DNA of 64,000 bases from assembly GCF_000283155.1 (NCBI RefSeq), contig NW_004454175.1, positions 345,111-409,110 on the forward strand, in the 5' to 3' direction. A program made the translations under genes and the position numbers. This document shows, piece by piece, positions 44,115 to 55,108 of this stretch. The stretch's first letter is position 1, and every line of letters begins with the position of its first letter. This DNA comes from Ceratotherium simum simum (lineage: Eukaryota; Chordata; Mammalia; Perissodactyla; Rhinocerotidae). Under the pieces are notes generated by a model. It did no database searches, was not told the origin of the DNA, and saw only the letters and a list, made by a program, of their open reading frames with translations.

Positions 44115-44405
44115 TTTTTTTTTTGTTTTTTGTTTTTTGTTTTTGTTTGTTTGTTTTTATATAACAGCTTCATTGAGATGAAGCTACCATGCAATTCACC
44201 CATTTAAAGTTACGATAGTAAAAGTGTTCAATGATTTTTAGTATATTCACAGAATTGTGCAACCATCGCCACAATCAATTCTAGAACATCTCATAATCTC
44301 AAAAAGGAACCAATACCCATTAGCAGTCACTCATCATTTCCCCCCGTGAAACTCCTTCTGGGCAACCACTAATCTACTTTGTTTCTGTCTTAGTTCACTC
44401 GGTCC
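44115..44405 (-). mobile_element. 5'-truncated L1 insertion, antisense, with 15-bp target duplication
   Basis: Left T-run with GTTTT units (the poly(A) tail on the minus strand), then 'cattgagatgaagctaccatgcaattcacccatttaaag', 'gtatattcacagaattgtgcaaccatcgccacaatcaattctagaac' and 'gggcaaccactaatctactttgtttctg', the standard antisense L1M 3' sequence. The perfect duplication agcagaatcattctt flanks it (44100-44114 and 44406-44420). Confidence 0.88.
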
Positions 44406-44514
44406 AGCAGAATCATTCTTACTAGTATGTTTGTTTCCCCAAACTGCTTCCTTCATCTCAATGTCTTTCTCTCTCTCTCTCCCCCCCGCCCCCACACATC
44501 TCTTTTATGGAATT

Positions 44515-44665
44515 TGCTTCCTTCTACCTGATATTTTAGTCAGCCTTTTGCATAGAGGCCACGTGCTTTTTAAGAGCAAGGCCTTATTTTGTTCATCTTT
44601 GCATCCCCTAGGGCACCCAGCACAGTGCCTGGAAGAAGTAGAGTTAAATGTTTTTTGAATAAACG
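44515..44665 (+). repeat. L2 LINE 3' end, sense
   Basis: 'tgcatagaggccacgtgctttttaagagcaaggccttattttgttcatctttgcatcccctagggcacccagcacagtgcctggaagaagtag' and 'tgttttttgaataaacg' follow the L2 3' end. Confidence 0.8.
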
Positions 44666-44864
44666 CTCTGTTCCCACATTTGAGTTTCTTTAATTTCTTC
44701 AATCGGGTCATTTACACAGGTTTCTCCAAAGGGATTTGTACGGTAAGCTATTGATTTCTTCATTTCCAGATAAATTTTATATGTAATAGCTTCAATGAAA
44801 ATTGTGAAAAGAAGGAAATAAATCTTCCAGGTTGAAAAAAACTACCTTCATGAGGTGCTTATTT

Positions 44865-45420
44865 TTTTTTGCTATTAAAAATGTTTGTCCCCCATTATTG
44901 CAAAAGTAATATATGCTCATTACAGAAAAATCTGACAGGACGAGGAGAAATAAAAATACCCGTTCGTCCATTCTCCCCAAATTAACCATTTTAACACCTT
45001 GATGCATCTAATTCCATTTTTCAATACACATATAATACGTGTGTTTAAATAAAAACGGTATTATGCTGTAAGTTCTGTTTTGTAACATGCATTTTCTCTT
45101 AAGAATGTATTGTAAATAGCTCTCTATTGTTGATACAGACATTTCTCCAACATTATTTTTAATGACTGGCAGACTATTTTATTGTCTGAATGTACTATAA
45201 TTTATTTTCTCGATCTCCTATTATTAGAACTTTCAGTTGCCCCGATGTTTATAATTATTAACAGTGCTGCAATGAACCTCCTCATCACATCTTTGCATAA
45301 TCCATCAGTGTTTTCTCTTGATAAACTCCTAAAGTGGAATGTACATTTTAAAATCTTTTGACACATACTGACAAATGCCCTTCCCCATAGCCTTCAATTT
45401 GGGATGATTTTCTAGCTTTC
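44865..45420 (-). mobile_element. Old L1 3' region, antisense
   Basis: 'ttgcaaaagtaatatatgctcattacagaaaaatctgacagg', 'ttaacaccttgatgcatctaattcc', 'gcagactattttattgtctgaatgtactataatttattttctcg', 'acagtgctgcaatgaacctcctcatcac' and 'aaatgcccttccccatag' follow the antisense L1M 3' order. Confidence 0.75.
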
Positions 45421-48191
45421 CTTGGAGCCATCATTCAATTATTGAATGCCATTGATGAACTTCAGTGAATGAAATCTTCTAGTTCTTTATCTTGATTCTT
45501 CCTCAGAGTGTTTTGCGGTTTAAGGGACATCCTGAAATAATTGAAACGCAAAGACACAAGAAATTTTTTAAAAGTCAGGAAAAATGGGAAAACCCATAAA
45601 GAGCCTCACAGGCACGCCATCGAGCCAATGTAGTTGATCATTACGTCTCTTAAATGCTATTTTGAATATGCTCATTATGTCTCTTTAAAATGCTGTTTTG
45701 AAATGCTACTTATTACTACTTAAGATGTAAATAACTCATTCCAGGTTAAAAACTGTATGGTTAGTGGGCTTCAAACATAATGCCCTGCGTACAGCTTTTG
45801 AAATATGGGACACCATCATTATTCACATAGGTCTCTTGTTGGTAAGCCTGAGGCAGCCAATACAATCAGAAGCTGATCACACATGTACCTCCCATGGAAA
45901 CTCTAGAGCACAACCGTGTATGACAAGCCTTGGACTCAAAGTCCTTATGCTCAGTTGACTCACAGCCCTACTTATCTCTACGTGAGGTCAAAATACAAAT
46001 GCCAAAATTTCACTTTCCCCAATTTTCTATTTTTGCTAATTGCACTTACCTTGCTCTTTTCCTTTATATGCTACACACGTTTGACATTTTTAAAAGGTGT
46101 TTTAGCCTCTGAATTTAAGCAAATTGGTCTACAAAACTCCCTAGTGAGTTGTGAACTCTGAGTTAATATTCGTAGTGTCCTAAATGTTAACACCTCCATC
46201 AAAGCAGCTTGGTTTTGCCTTGGCTCCAGCTAATTTTAAACTGTATTTACAGAGTTACTTGGATTTTTTCTTTAATGAGTCAGAATATCCAGTTGAGTCT
46301 GGTCAGCTATTTCACTGCTATTTTTTACATAGGACAGTTAAATTGTAATGTTGATTTTAAAAGCAGACAATCCTTGGTAGGTTTGTGTTTGCACAAGAGA
46401 ACAATTTTCTGCAAGCAGCGAGAATCTTCTGGGCCTTAAGTTCTACAATGCCTTCTTTAGTAAAGAAGAGAAAATACATCTCTGGAACTATTGGAGAATG
46501 TCCTTCATTTTGGTTTATAAGAAGTATTTGCTTATTTAATACCCTGTTAGTTAGAAGGCATAGAGCACTGCCAATCAAAATTGAGAGCAATGATCACAAA
46601 GCGTGTAGCATACTATTGGTTTTAAAGTGATTCTGAAAAATGAGATCATGATACCTTATCAACACTGAGACGACAAAGGCAGTTATCTCCAAGTATATGT
46701 GGGGTTAAAATACTGTCCTTTACACATTCATTTTTTTTTTGCCCTTAATCTCTTCTTCGGAGTTCCCCCAGCACACTCAGAAATACCCACTACCATTCAC
46801 ATTGTCATCCTTGGCCATGAGGAATAATAATAGGCATTTCTATCAAAATGATATTTTCATTAGAACCATTGCTGTTTCCTTATTTGTCATAAAAATATAT
46901 GAGCAATGTCTTGTATTGAATGTGTATCCCATATGCTCCAGATTCATCACTCTGACGTTTCTATCATCTGAGCCACATTCTATTTAACCAGTCTTGTAAT
47001 TTCCACATATCTCTTCTGGTTGTTCGTTTCCTAATCCAGTTGTCTGGCTCTGGACCACTGCTCTGCTCGTCTCCCCATTTCATGGCCAGTTTCCTGCTCT
47101 ATTGTTTTTCTCTATCCTACATCACCCCGAGTGTGAACACAGACCCTTCCTGTAATCCCCCAGTGGAAGCTGAGACCGGGCTGTAACTGTTGAGGGTTTG
47201 GGAGTATGGGAAGCGAATTAAATCCCAGAGGCCAGGACTGCAGACCAGGATGCTCTCAACATCCATCACCCCATCCATCACAGGGATACCCACCTAGACA
47301 TCTTTCTTTCTAGACTCTGTCAACAGCCATGTTGCAGGACCTACTTATCTTCACTTATCTTCCTTAAATGGGAGGCAGCTCCCCCTTCCCCCATATAGCA
47401 TGTCTATGTGTCTGTGTTTCCTTGACTGGAGTCCAGACTCAACCTTTTACAGATCAAGAAAAAGGAAACGATTCTTCCTTTAACTAGATTTCTCTCCTCT
47501 TTCTTTGCATAAGAATGTGATCCTTGAGTATATTTATTTCTTTTAGGGGCAGCCCATCCCTGTGACCTTGCCCTTCGACATATAAAACATTTGAGAATTC
47601 AAGAATTTGAGAATTCGATCGTCTGATACCATATATTTCCCAAAGTTTGGGTTAGTGGCTCAGATTTGGGGCTTTTGCAGAGGGAGCAATTCCAGTCTTC
47701 CAGCATGAGGGCACTTCCTATAGTTTATCTGGAGTCTATGTTGCCTAAATCCGTATTTAGTAAGGAAACATTTTTCCTAAAGGAAACCTAATCTGCAGAA
47801 GCATAGGTCCCATTAAAAGTCACATCCAACTGGTCATTATTGAAAAAGACATTTAACTTCCCAGGCAGAATCATGTGCATTCTGGTCTTTCCCAAGAACA
47901 GTAAGAATACTTGCTTTACATATGCACATCTCTGAGTGATGGATCTGGAAGTGTGTGGAGACAGTGCTGGAAAAGAGGCCTTATTGTCCATCACTCTATA
48001 GCAATATTTCCCCAAATGCAAACCAAAAAAGGTTCTGTGAATCAAATAAGTGTGAGAAATACTAGATAAAAAGATTTTTTTTCAAATCAAATATGTCTCA
48101 ATACTTAATTTGCTCTGTCTATTATGCATCCTCCAGGGTTGGTATAATGTGTTTCTCAAACGTTTTGACCATTAATTTTTTCTCCCCCACA
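45421..48191. other. Long repeat-poor single-copy stretch, no gene supported
   Basis: About 2.8 kb, one of the longest repeat-free runs here. Open frames reach 85 codons, none recognisable. A 34/35-bp tandem duplication lies at 45638-45706, and short 'gagaattcaagaatttgagaattc' reiterations at 47592-47616. Candidate for conserved noncoding DNA, unproven. Confidence 0.5.
45638..45706 (+). repeat. Two-copy tandem repeat, about 35 bp
   Basis: Unit 1 (45638-45671) starts tcattacgtctctt and ends ttttgaatatgc. Unit 2 (45672-45706) starts tcattatgtctcttt and ends ttttgaaatgc. They differ by one inserted base and a few substitutions. Confidence 0.9.
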
Positions 48192-48206
48192 AAGAGTTGC
48201 TTTTCT

Positions 48207-48439
48207 TTTTTTTTTTTTTAAACAATTGTTCTTTTTTTTTTTAAAGATTCTTATTTATTTATTTTTTCCCCCCAAAGCCCCAGTAGATAGTTGTATGTCA
48301 TAGCTGCACATCCTTCTAGTTGCTGTATGTGGGACGTGGCCGAGGCCGGAGAAGCGGTGCATCTCTGCGCGCCCGGGATCCGAACCCGGGCCGCCAGCAG
48401 TGGAGTGCGCGCACTCAACTGCTAAGCCACGGCCGGCCC
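48207..48439 (-). mobile_element. ERE-type SINE, short form, antisense
   Basis: Right end 'actgctaagccacggccggcc', B-box complement ggatccgaacc, body 'ccccagtagatagttgtatg', left T-rich. A small deletion is seen in the head ('ggccgaggccggag' against 'ggcctcagcatggccggag'). The 15-bp duplication aagagttgcttttct flanks it (48192-48206 and 48440-48454). Confidence 0.94.
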
Positions 48440-48454
48440 AAGAGTTGCTTTTCT

Positions 48455-50104
48455 AAAGTTATAGTTAAGATTGGATGGATAAAGACAAGACCCTTTGCCT
48501 TCCTTAGGTAAGGACACAGTTTACATTCCACTACCAGGATATGCTTAGAATTAAATTTCTAGCCGGCCCCAGGGAATAGAGAGAAATCCCAGAAAGCCTG
48601 CGATCTGGCAGCTTTAACAGCCTGAAATAATCTGTCCCACTCCAGATGGCTTTTGTCCAGCAAGCCCATATGGCACAGCAGACCCAACATCCAGGATCTC
48701 CGGTTTCCTACCTTGTCCTCTCCTCTCCTCTCCTTTTTTTCCTCATCCTGAAAAGTTCAAGCACATACACTTGAGAATTTTTTTCGCCTCTTACCTATTA
48801 CTTCAGAACACTTCTTGATGGTTCACTGCATTAAAAAAAAAAACTCCAGAAGGTTTTGAGGAGGGACTGAGCCACCACTTATCAAACTTGAGAAGATTTG
48901 AATTTTTTTGATGGGTCAACAATCATGTAATTTCTGGTTTCTGGTAACAATCACACACAGTAATTTATTAGTAGTCAATGATTCATTCCTGCAAAATATA
49001 AATGTTGTCATACTATAAACGTTAATATATAATACTGCTTTAGGATTTCCCCAACCATCATTCCTCTTTAGATGATGAATCCATAAACTCTTTCTTTCTT
49101 GGTGAAAGGTAAACATTTTATTAGATGGGTCAAGTTTTTTCCATTTCAAGAGGGCATGTGGTACTCAAAGTGCTATATCTAATCATAGCTGCTTTACTGT
49201 AACCTCTTGGAGATCTGTAGAATGACCGATTCTCAAAAAATATGAATGAAGGAGTAATGTGAGAGAACCTATCTATGCTAATAAATGAGTTGGAGTGTAG
49301 CATTCCAGTTTACTCTAATGAATGTGGTCCCAATATGTACTCACATTCATCACCAGTATTTTATATAAAGATGTAGGAAAACAAGATACCCGCTGAGTGG
49401 GATGTATTTGTCTAAGTAGACCACAATGGACAAAAATGAAAGTCAAATGGATAACTCATCAGTTGGGTTATTGATCTTCTCTTTTGCAACGTTGAAGAGG
49501 TCCATCTGCAGTCTCGTTTTGTGTGGGATTAGGAGGAAGAGCTGTTGTGAGGAAGAAAGAGACAGAAAAGTTGTAGGAAAGTCAGTGAATAGATTTCCCC
49601 TAGAGTAAATTAGCTGTCCACACAAACACTTTGATCTGCTTTTATATGGTCAACTTGAATAAGAACTAATTTTTTTGTCTTGAATTTATAAAGCTCATCC
49701 ACGGGGAAATAGAACAATACTTTATTTTGCTTATTGTCATTTCCCCAGTGATATTATTTCTAAAACTTGCCAGTGACAGAGACCTAGTGAGAACAAGAGA
49801 GTTTAGCCTCCGCTGTCAGAAGGAAACAGGAAGTGGCAGGAGACCAAGGGGGTGAGGATTTCCCCGTTGCTGAAAATAGAGAGTGCAACACATTTAAGAT
49901 TGCTTGGTATTAGTAGTAGTTTTTTTTTTTTTGTGCTTTCTGAACACTTTATCAAAAACTTCAGTATAACACATAATACATTGTTCAAGTTTTCTCCCCC
50001 AGGGGACTATGAAGTCTCTCAATACCGTGGAGTTGCACAAGGGGAGAAGTGTGGCTGAACACAATAGGTGGTAAGGAGGCAACAGTGAAAAGAATATGAT
50101 CCAT
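48455..50104. other. Single-copy stretch, nothing recognised
   Basis: About 1.65 kb; open frames up to 81 codons without known similarity. No named repeat. T-run at 49920-49932. Confidence 0.5.
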
Positions 50105-50330
50105 GTATTGGTTAGGATATTTTTGGCTGCAAGTAACAAAACAACCTGACTAATGGTGATTTAAATCAATAGGGGTTTGCTTTTCTCACATAGCAAAAAG
50201 TCTGGAGATGGATGGATGCTGGATGTTGGTTCAGCTGCCCAATATATATCTAAGATGCTCAGCCTTTCCTTCATCGTGGCAAGACGGCTCCTGCAGCACC
50301 AACCACCACATCAACATTGAAGGTAGTACC
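50105..50330 (-). repeat. Old interspersed repeat, family not assigned, antisense
   Basis: 'attggttaggatatttttggctgcaagtaacaaaacaacc', 'ctcacatagcaaaaagtctggagatgg', 'tcatcgtggcaagacggctcctgcagcacc' follow a common mammalian repeat ('...gctgcaagtaacagaaaaccc...gtggcaagatggctgccagcagctcc'). Opposite orientation to the copy at 42640. Confidence 0.5.
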
Positions 50331-50354
50331 AGGCAAGGCAGTGCAATTGTTGCC

Positions 50355-50430
50355 CCAGTACTCATTCATTCAACAAATACTTACTGAGCACCTGTTATGT
50401 ACCAGTACTGGGAATTGAAAGAATCTGAAG
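50355..50430 (-). repeat. L2 LINE 3' end fragment, antisense
   Basis: 'actcattcattcaacaaatacttactgagcacctgttatgtaccag' is the antisense L2 end. Confidence 0.8.
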
Positions 50431-50704
50431 ACAAGGAACAGAAAAGGGAACAACAGAGCAGCAAAACTGCTCTTTTTAACAGGAAAGCAAATGCCTTCCT
50501 AGGAGCCTTCCAGAGGCTTCTCTTATGTTTCATGGGCAAGAAATGGATACGTGCCCCCTCCTAGTTCAATCACTGGTAAAGAGCAGTTGGAAGATTGCAG
50601 CCTTACACCAGTCATAATTCATTTTCTGAGGCTACAGGAGGGGATATTCTTCCCTAAGAACATGTGACGATCAGAATTCCTGGATTTTACCTGCAATTGA
50701 TGCC

Positions 50705-51060
50705 CCTAGTACTCATTCATTCATTCATTTATTCCACAAATATCTATTGAGCATCTGCTATGTACCAAATACAAGTTAGGTACTGGGAATAGAGAGATGT
50801 GTAAGACAAGGAGTTCCTAATTTTTTAGAAAATGAAAACAATGCAAACGAATAATCATAATGCAATGTGCTGGGATGAATTAAGGTGATACAGAGGAAAG
50901 TCCAGAAAGAGCTATGAATTTTTCAAGCAGAGAGTAGAGGAATGAATTGAGATAAATGAAGACTTCCTAGAAGGAGGGGTACTACAGGGGAGAAATGGGA
51001 TTCCAAAGAGCATAGAATGTTTGAAGGCGAAAGAGAGGCGGTGAGGGACTCAGGAGGCTC
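50705..51060 (-). repeat. L2 LINE 3' region, antisense
   Basis: 'actcattcattcattcatttattccacaaatatctattgagcatctgctatgtacc', 'tactgggaatagagagatgtgtaagacaagg', 'aatgcaatgtgctgggatgaattaaggtgatacagagg' and 'gacttcctagaagg' continue the antisense L2 3'-UTR well beyond the tail. Confidence 0.75.
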
Positions 51061-52795
51061 TGAGCTAGCTGTGTGCTCAGAGTCTTTATTTCCGCATGGA
51101 ATTCAGCCTTTTGCCTAGGTCTGTATGTTGACCACTCATACCACTGGTTCCAGGAGTGTGAAGCAAAGAGCAGTGGGTGAAGGAGAAGGCTGATTCTACT
51201 TTGGAGTCTTATCTCTGGACACAGAAGTCTTCTATTAAAGTTATAATCTCTTTAACCTTTTCCCTGTCCTGCCACACGAAGAGACAAGAAAGTTAAAGTT
51301 CTCCATCTGCCACAGAAAGATCAAACCTTTAAAAGAGTCAGAGGGAGGGGACACCATTCCCCTCATTGTTCCTGATACATTTCTAACCTGTCACCCCCAC
51401 TTCAGCAACTTTATTGGCATGACAAGGCATCCGAGGAGCGCAGTCTGTTCACACACAGAGCTCTCCAGCTGCAAGCTCCACTGCTCACAAGAAGGGAGGG
51501 CCTGAGGTGCCCATTATATTCACGAGGGGGCCTCAGAGTAGGAAGGGGCCCAGCATCTGTCTCCAGTTCAGGGAAGTCCAAACAGAGCCAGACAAGGAAG
51601 ACATCCAAGTTCCCCCAACCGCTAATCCACAAAAGACTGGCTGGTCTTCTTTATAAGCCTAATCCTTCTGTCAATAGTGGTTAGGGGTCTGAGCACACAC
51701 TGCTTCAGAAGCACTGGTTGTACTTGCCCTTTTCTGAATTAGCCGCAGAGCAAGTACACAGCAAGCCCTTTAGAAAGCATGAGGTTATGACATCTGACCT
51801 TAGAGAAACCAAGTGACATAATCGAACTCTACACGACTCTATTTTGGGTCTCACTCATGAAAATCCCCTATTGAGGGAGAAGAAGGATCTCCAGTTTTAG
51901 GATGTATCCGAGGGCATAGGAAGAGATTAACTTTGACAGTTTTATTTTGACCTAAAGATATTGTAGCTTAAAAATATTCTTGATGCCTTTAAAACGTAAG
52001 TTAGATGTGGTCTTGGGAGGAGTGTCTTAAACTGGAGTAAATATTGGGTGCTGTAACCTGGTAGGATGATAACAGAGTTCAGACTCCCCACATGCTTTCT
52101 CTGGGCTTAAAGAAGAGTTGCCAAGTTCACCCAGTAATGGTCCCCAGCATCAGAGGTTATAGATGCCTGGCAACCTGGTAGGCAGGAGATTTCCTTGGAA
52201 ATCAGAGAATCCAAAGGCACCAACTTTTCCTTCCATCACACGTCTGCACGAGGCCACATTCTCCTCCAGTGCACTCAGTCACCGTCTTGGAAACTCAGCT
52301 GATAAGGGAGGCAGAAAGAATATTGAGCAGATAGAGAGATTGAAAACATTTCTTCCTTGAGAATGAACAATATTTAAAGGGATTTTTAAATGGTAGGATC
52401 AGACAAAGTTTTGAATGGCATAAAACAAGAAATTATTTTTCCCACCAGCTGGGAAGTAAGAGGTCAAAAGGAGGATTCACAAGAGACAAAAGGACAAAAC
52501 TACTCTCCTTGCACAGGTATCGCGTGAGTTACATTTGCAAATGTGATACAAAAAGATGAACAAATCCTGTACGATTCCAAATTCCAAATTCCAATACAGA
52601 GCTATATTTCCCAAATTTTAAATAGGAAGACTGAGAATAACAACGAATGAACATTTCTAGAAATCCAGTTTTATAAATCACAGACAATGAAGAACATTCT
52701 TAATTAAAAAAAATTTTTGTGTAAGTTAAGCTACTTCATACTCTAAATATTTCTTTCCAGTTTACTGTTTAATTGTACATATATGGCATATTATT
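51061..52795. other. Single-copy stretch, nothing recognised
   Basis: About 1.7 kb with open frames no longer than 73 codons and no named repeat. Confidence 0.5.
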
Positions 52796-52808
52796 AAGAG
52801 TATTTTTT

Positions 52809-53040
52809 TTTTTTTTGGTGAGGAAGATTAGCTTTGAGCTAACATGTGTTGCCAATCTTCCTCTTTTTGCTGAGGAAGATTGGCCCTGGGCTAACATCTG
52901 TGCTCATCTGCCTTTACTTTACTGCCACAGCATGGCTTGATTAGTAGTGCATAGGTCCCTGCCCAGGATCCAAACCCGTGAACCCTGGGCCGCCAAAGCG
53001 GAGCATAAGAACTTAACCACTACTCCACTGGGCCAGCCCC
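52809..53040 (-). mobile_element. ERE-type SINE, 'gagctaacatc' form, antisense
   Basis: Right end 'ccactactccactgggccagcccc', two 'gagctaacatgtgttgccaatcttcctctttttgctgaggaagattgg' modules, left T-run. Flanks 'aagagtatttttt' and 'caggaatatttttt' are similar but imperfect. More diverged than the short-form copies. Confidence 0.9.
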
Positions 53041-53049
53041 AGGAATATT

Positions 53050-53690
53050 TTTTAAATACTTTTTTTTTACTTTAAAATAGTTTTAGATTTGCAAAATAGC
53101 TGCAAAGCTGGTACAGAGGTTTCCCATGTACCCCTCACCAATTTCCTCTGTTGTTAATATCTTACATTAGTATAGTATATTTGTCACAACCGATGAACCA
53201 ATACTGATATTTTATGATTAATGGAAGTCTATATTCTATTCTTTTCAGATTTCATTAGTTTTTACTTAATGTCCTTTTTCTCTTCCAGGATCCCATCCAA
53301 GATACCACATTACATTTGGTCATCATGTCTCTTTAGGCTCCTCTAGACTATGATATTTCTCAGACTTGCCTTGTTTTTGACAGCCTTGACAATTTTGAGG
53401 AGTACTGGTCAGGTATTTTGTAGAATGTCACTCATTTTGGATTTGTTTGATGTCTTTCTCATGATTGGACTGGTGTTATGGATTTTTTGGGGGAAGATAC
53501 AGAGGGAGAGTGCCATTCTCATCATACCATGTCGAGGGCATATGGTACCAACGTGACTTATCACTGTTGATAACCTTGATCAGCTGGCTGAGGAAGTGTT
53601 TGATTTCTCCACAGCAGTGTTCTGTTACTCTTTCCTCTTCTTTGCATATTGCACTCTTTGAGAAGGAGTAATCTTTTGATAATCATTCTC
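53050..53690 (-). mobile_element. L1 3'-UTR, antisense, about 640 bp
   Basis: T-run then 'tttaaaatagttttagatttgcaaaatagctgcaaagctggtacagag', 'ggatcccatccaagataccacattacatttggtcatcatgtctctttagg', 'gacaattttgaggagtactggtcaggtattttgtagaatgtc', 'gacttatcactgttgataaccttgatcagctggctgagg'. This is a familiar antisense L1M-type 3'-UTR in mammals. Two 68-codon frames within it are not genes. Confidence 0.75.
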
Positions 53691-54124
53691 CTAGATTTTG
53701 TCTCACTCTTGTCATTTTGTATCTCCTTTTCTTTCCTCTCAGTAGCAATCTGGCATTCAGTGCATGAATAAGAGAAATCTGCCTTCTATGCTCTTCTACT
53801 TAGAAGTTATAAAAAAGTAAAGAAAACCATTTGTCACTTTATAAAAGATAATAGAAACAATTGGTTTTTATTTAAATAAGTTCCTTTTTAGAGAAGTATT
53901 TAAAAAAATTTATCTGCACATGTAATAGGACACATGGAATTTACCATAAGGCTGGTAATTGGATCACCATGAGAGTAGGTATTAATGGAAGTGGCAATGG
54001 ACCGGGTGATGAGGTCATTACCTCTCCCTACAAGAGCATGGACCTTGAGGACAGTGCTGGGGTGATATTTTATTGTGCTTTCCCACAATTTGACCATTTC
54101 TATAAACCAACACTTGGTCCCTAC
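53691..54124. other. Single-copy stretch, nothing recognised
   Basis: About 430 bp; a 79-codon minus frame (53900-54139) without known similarity. Confidence 0.5.
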
Positions 54125-54240
54125 TTTTCCAAGAACCAACTGTAAGACTTTGGGTCAAACCATTTCACCTTTTAGTCCCTCATTTCCACATTGTCATACC
54201 GGGATGCTACTGCCTGTTTTACCAACTTTAGTGCATCTTT
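54125..54240 (+). repeat. MIR SINE fragment
   Basis: 'gactttgggtcaaaccatttcaccttttagtccctcatttccacattgtcataccgggatgctactgcct' follows the MIR core 'gaccttgggcaagtcacttaacctctctgggcctcagtttcctcatctgtaaaatggggat'. Confidence 0.7.
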
Positions 54241-54289
54241 GACAGATGTTCATGAAATTTGTGTGTGATGCTGCATTGAAAAGGGTAAT

Positions 54290-54615
54290 ACAGGTGTACC
54301 ACCCCTTAGCCACAATTCTGAAATTAAAAAAATTTCTAAAAACTGGAAGTCATTTCATAACTCCTTTGGCAGCAAAACATGGCATGACCTGATATGAGGC
54401 TATTGACAATTTTTATTTATCTCAGTATAAACATTTATACATTTAACTACAGAAATGTGAATGTGTTTGGTTATGGAGTGCTGCCCAGACTCCAGTGGGG
54501 ATATTATATAATATATGACATATGTTCCTCAGTTACAATCCTAAATTCCTAACATTTCTGAATTCTGAAGCACATCTGGTGCAAAGGGATTCAGATAAGA
54601 GATTGCGAATCTCTA
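54290..54615. mobile_element. Tc/mariner-like (Tc2/Kanga-type) remnant, probable
   Basis: Left end 'caggtgtaccaccccttagcc'; right part 'gtgctgcccagactccagtggggat', 'atgttcctcagttacaatcc', 'tctgaattctgaagcacatctggt', 'ggattcagataagagattgcgaat' resemble a mammalian DNA-transposon family whose end reads 'ggataagggattgcgaacctgta'. Inverted ends are weak. The family label is from memory. Confidence 0.45.
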
Positions 54616-54917
54616 AATCAAGGTATCATTACTATTTCCTTTCCATTAAGCAGGACTTCTCTCAAATCTTTCTAAAACCACAGACACTCTTTTTTTTATG
54701 TTGTAGAGAGAGTCTCAGTAAACTACCTTATTCATGTTTTCACTTATGGTATAGTCTCCAAGTTCTTCAGTGTCAAAGCTAAGAGGTATATGGGAAATGT
54801 TGTTCTAGATTGTCATATGGGTGCTTTCCCATTATGGGTAAACTAGAGTCCAAATTCTGTACACAGAAGGTCACTCAGCAATAGAGAGGCGTCCAGATAA
54901 GTTAAAAAGTCATCTGA

Positions 54918-55096
54918 GCCAGCCCTGGTGGTCTGGTGGTTAAGATTCGGTGCTCTCACTGCCGTGGCCCGGGTTCGTTTCTCTGTCATGGAACCATACC
55001 ACCCATCTGTCAGTTGTCATACTGTGGTGGCAGCTCACATAGATAACTAAAAACTAACAACTAGCGTACACAACCATACACTGAAGCTTAAAAGAG
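54918..55096 (+). mobile_element. ERE-related SINE, diverged old form
   Basis: Starts GCCAGCCCTGGTGGTCTGG TGG-type head with 'ggttaagattcgg', B-box region gggttcgtttctc, then 'ggaaccataccacccatctgtcagttgtcatactgtggtggcagctcacata'. The 12-bp duplication aaagtcatctga flanks it (54906-54917 and 55097-55108). It lacks both typical bodies and ends in an A-rich, not pure-A, tail. Confidence 0.85.
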
Positions 55097-55108
55097 AAAG
55101 TCATCTGA

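Noticed and set aside
53350..53671. Two 68-codon frames with hydrophobic peptides, considered as a small membrane protein
   Set aside because: They lie wholly within antisense L1 3'-UTR sequence.
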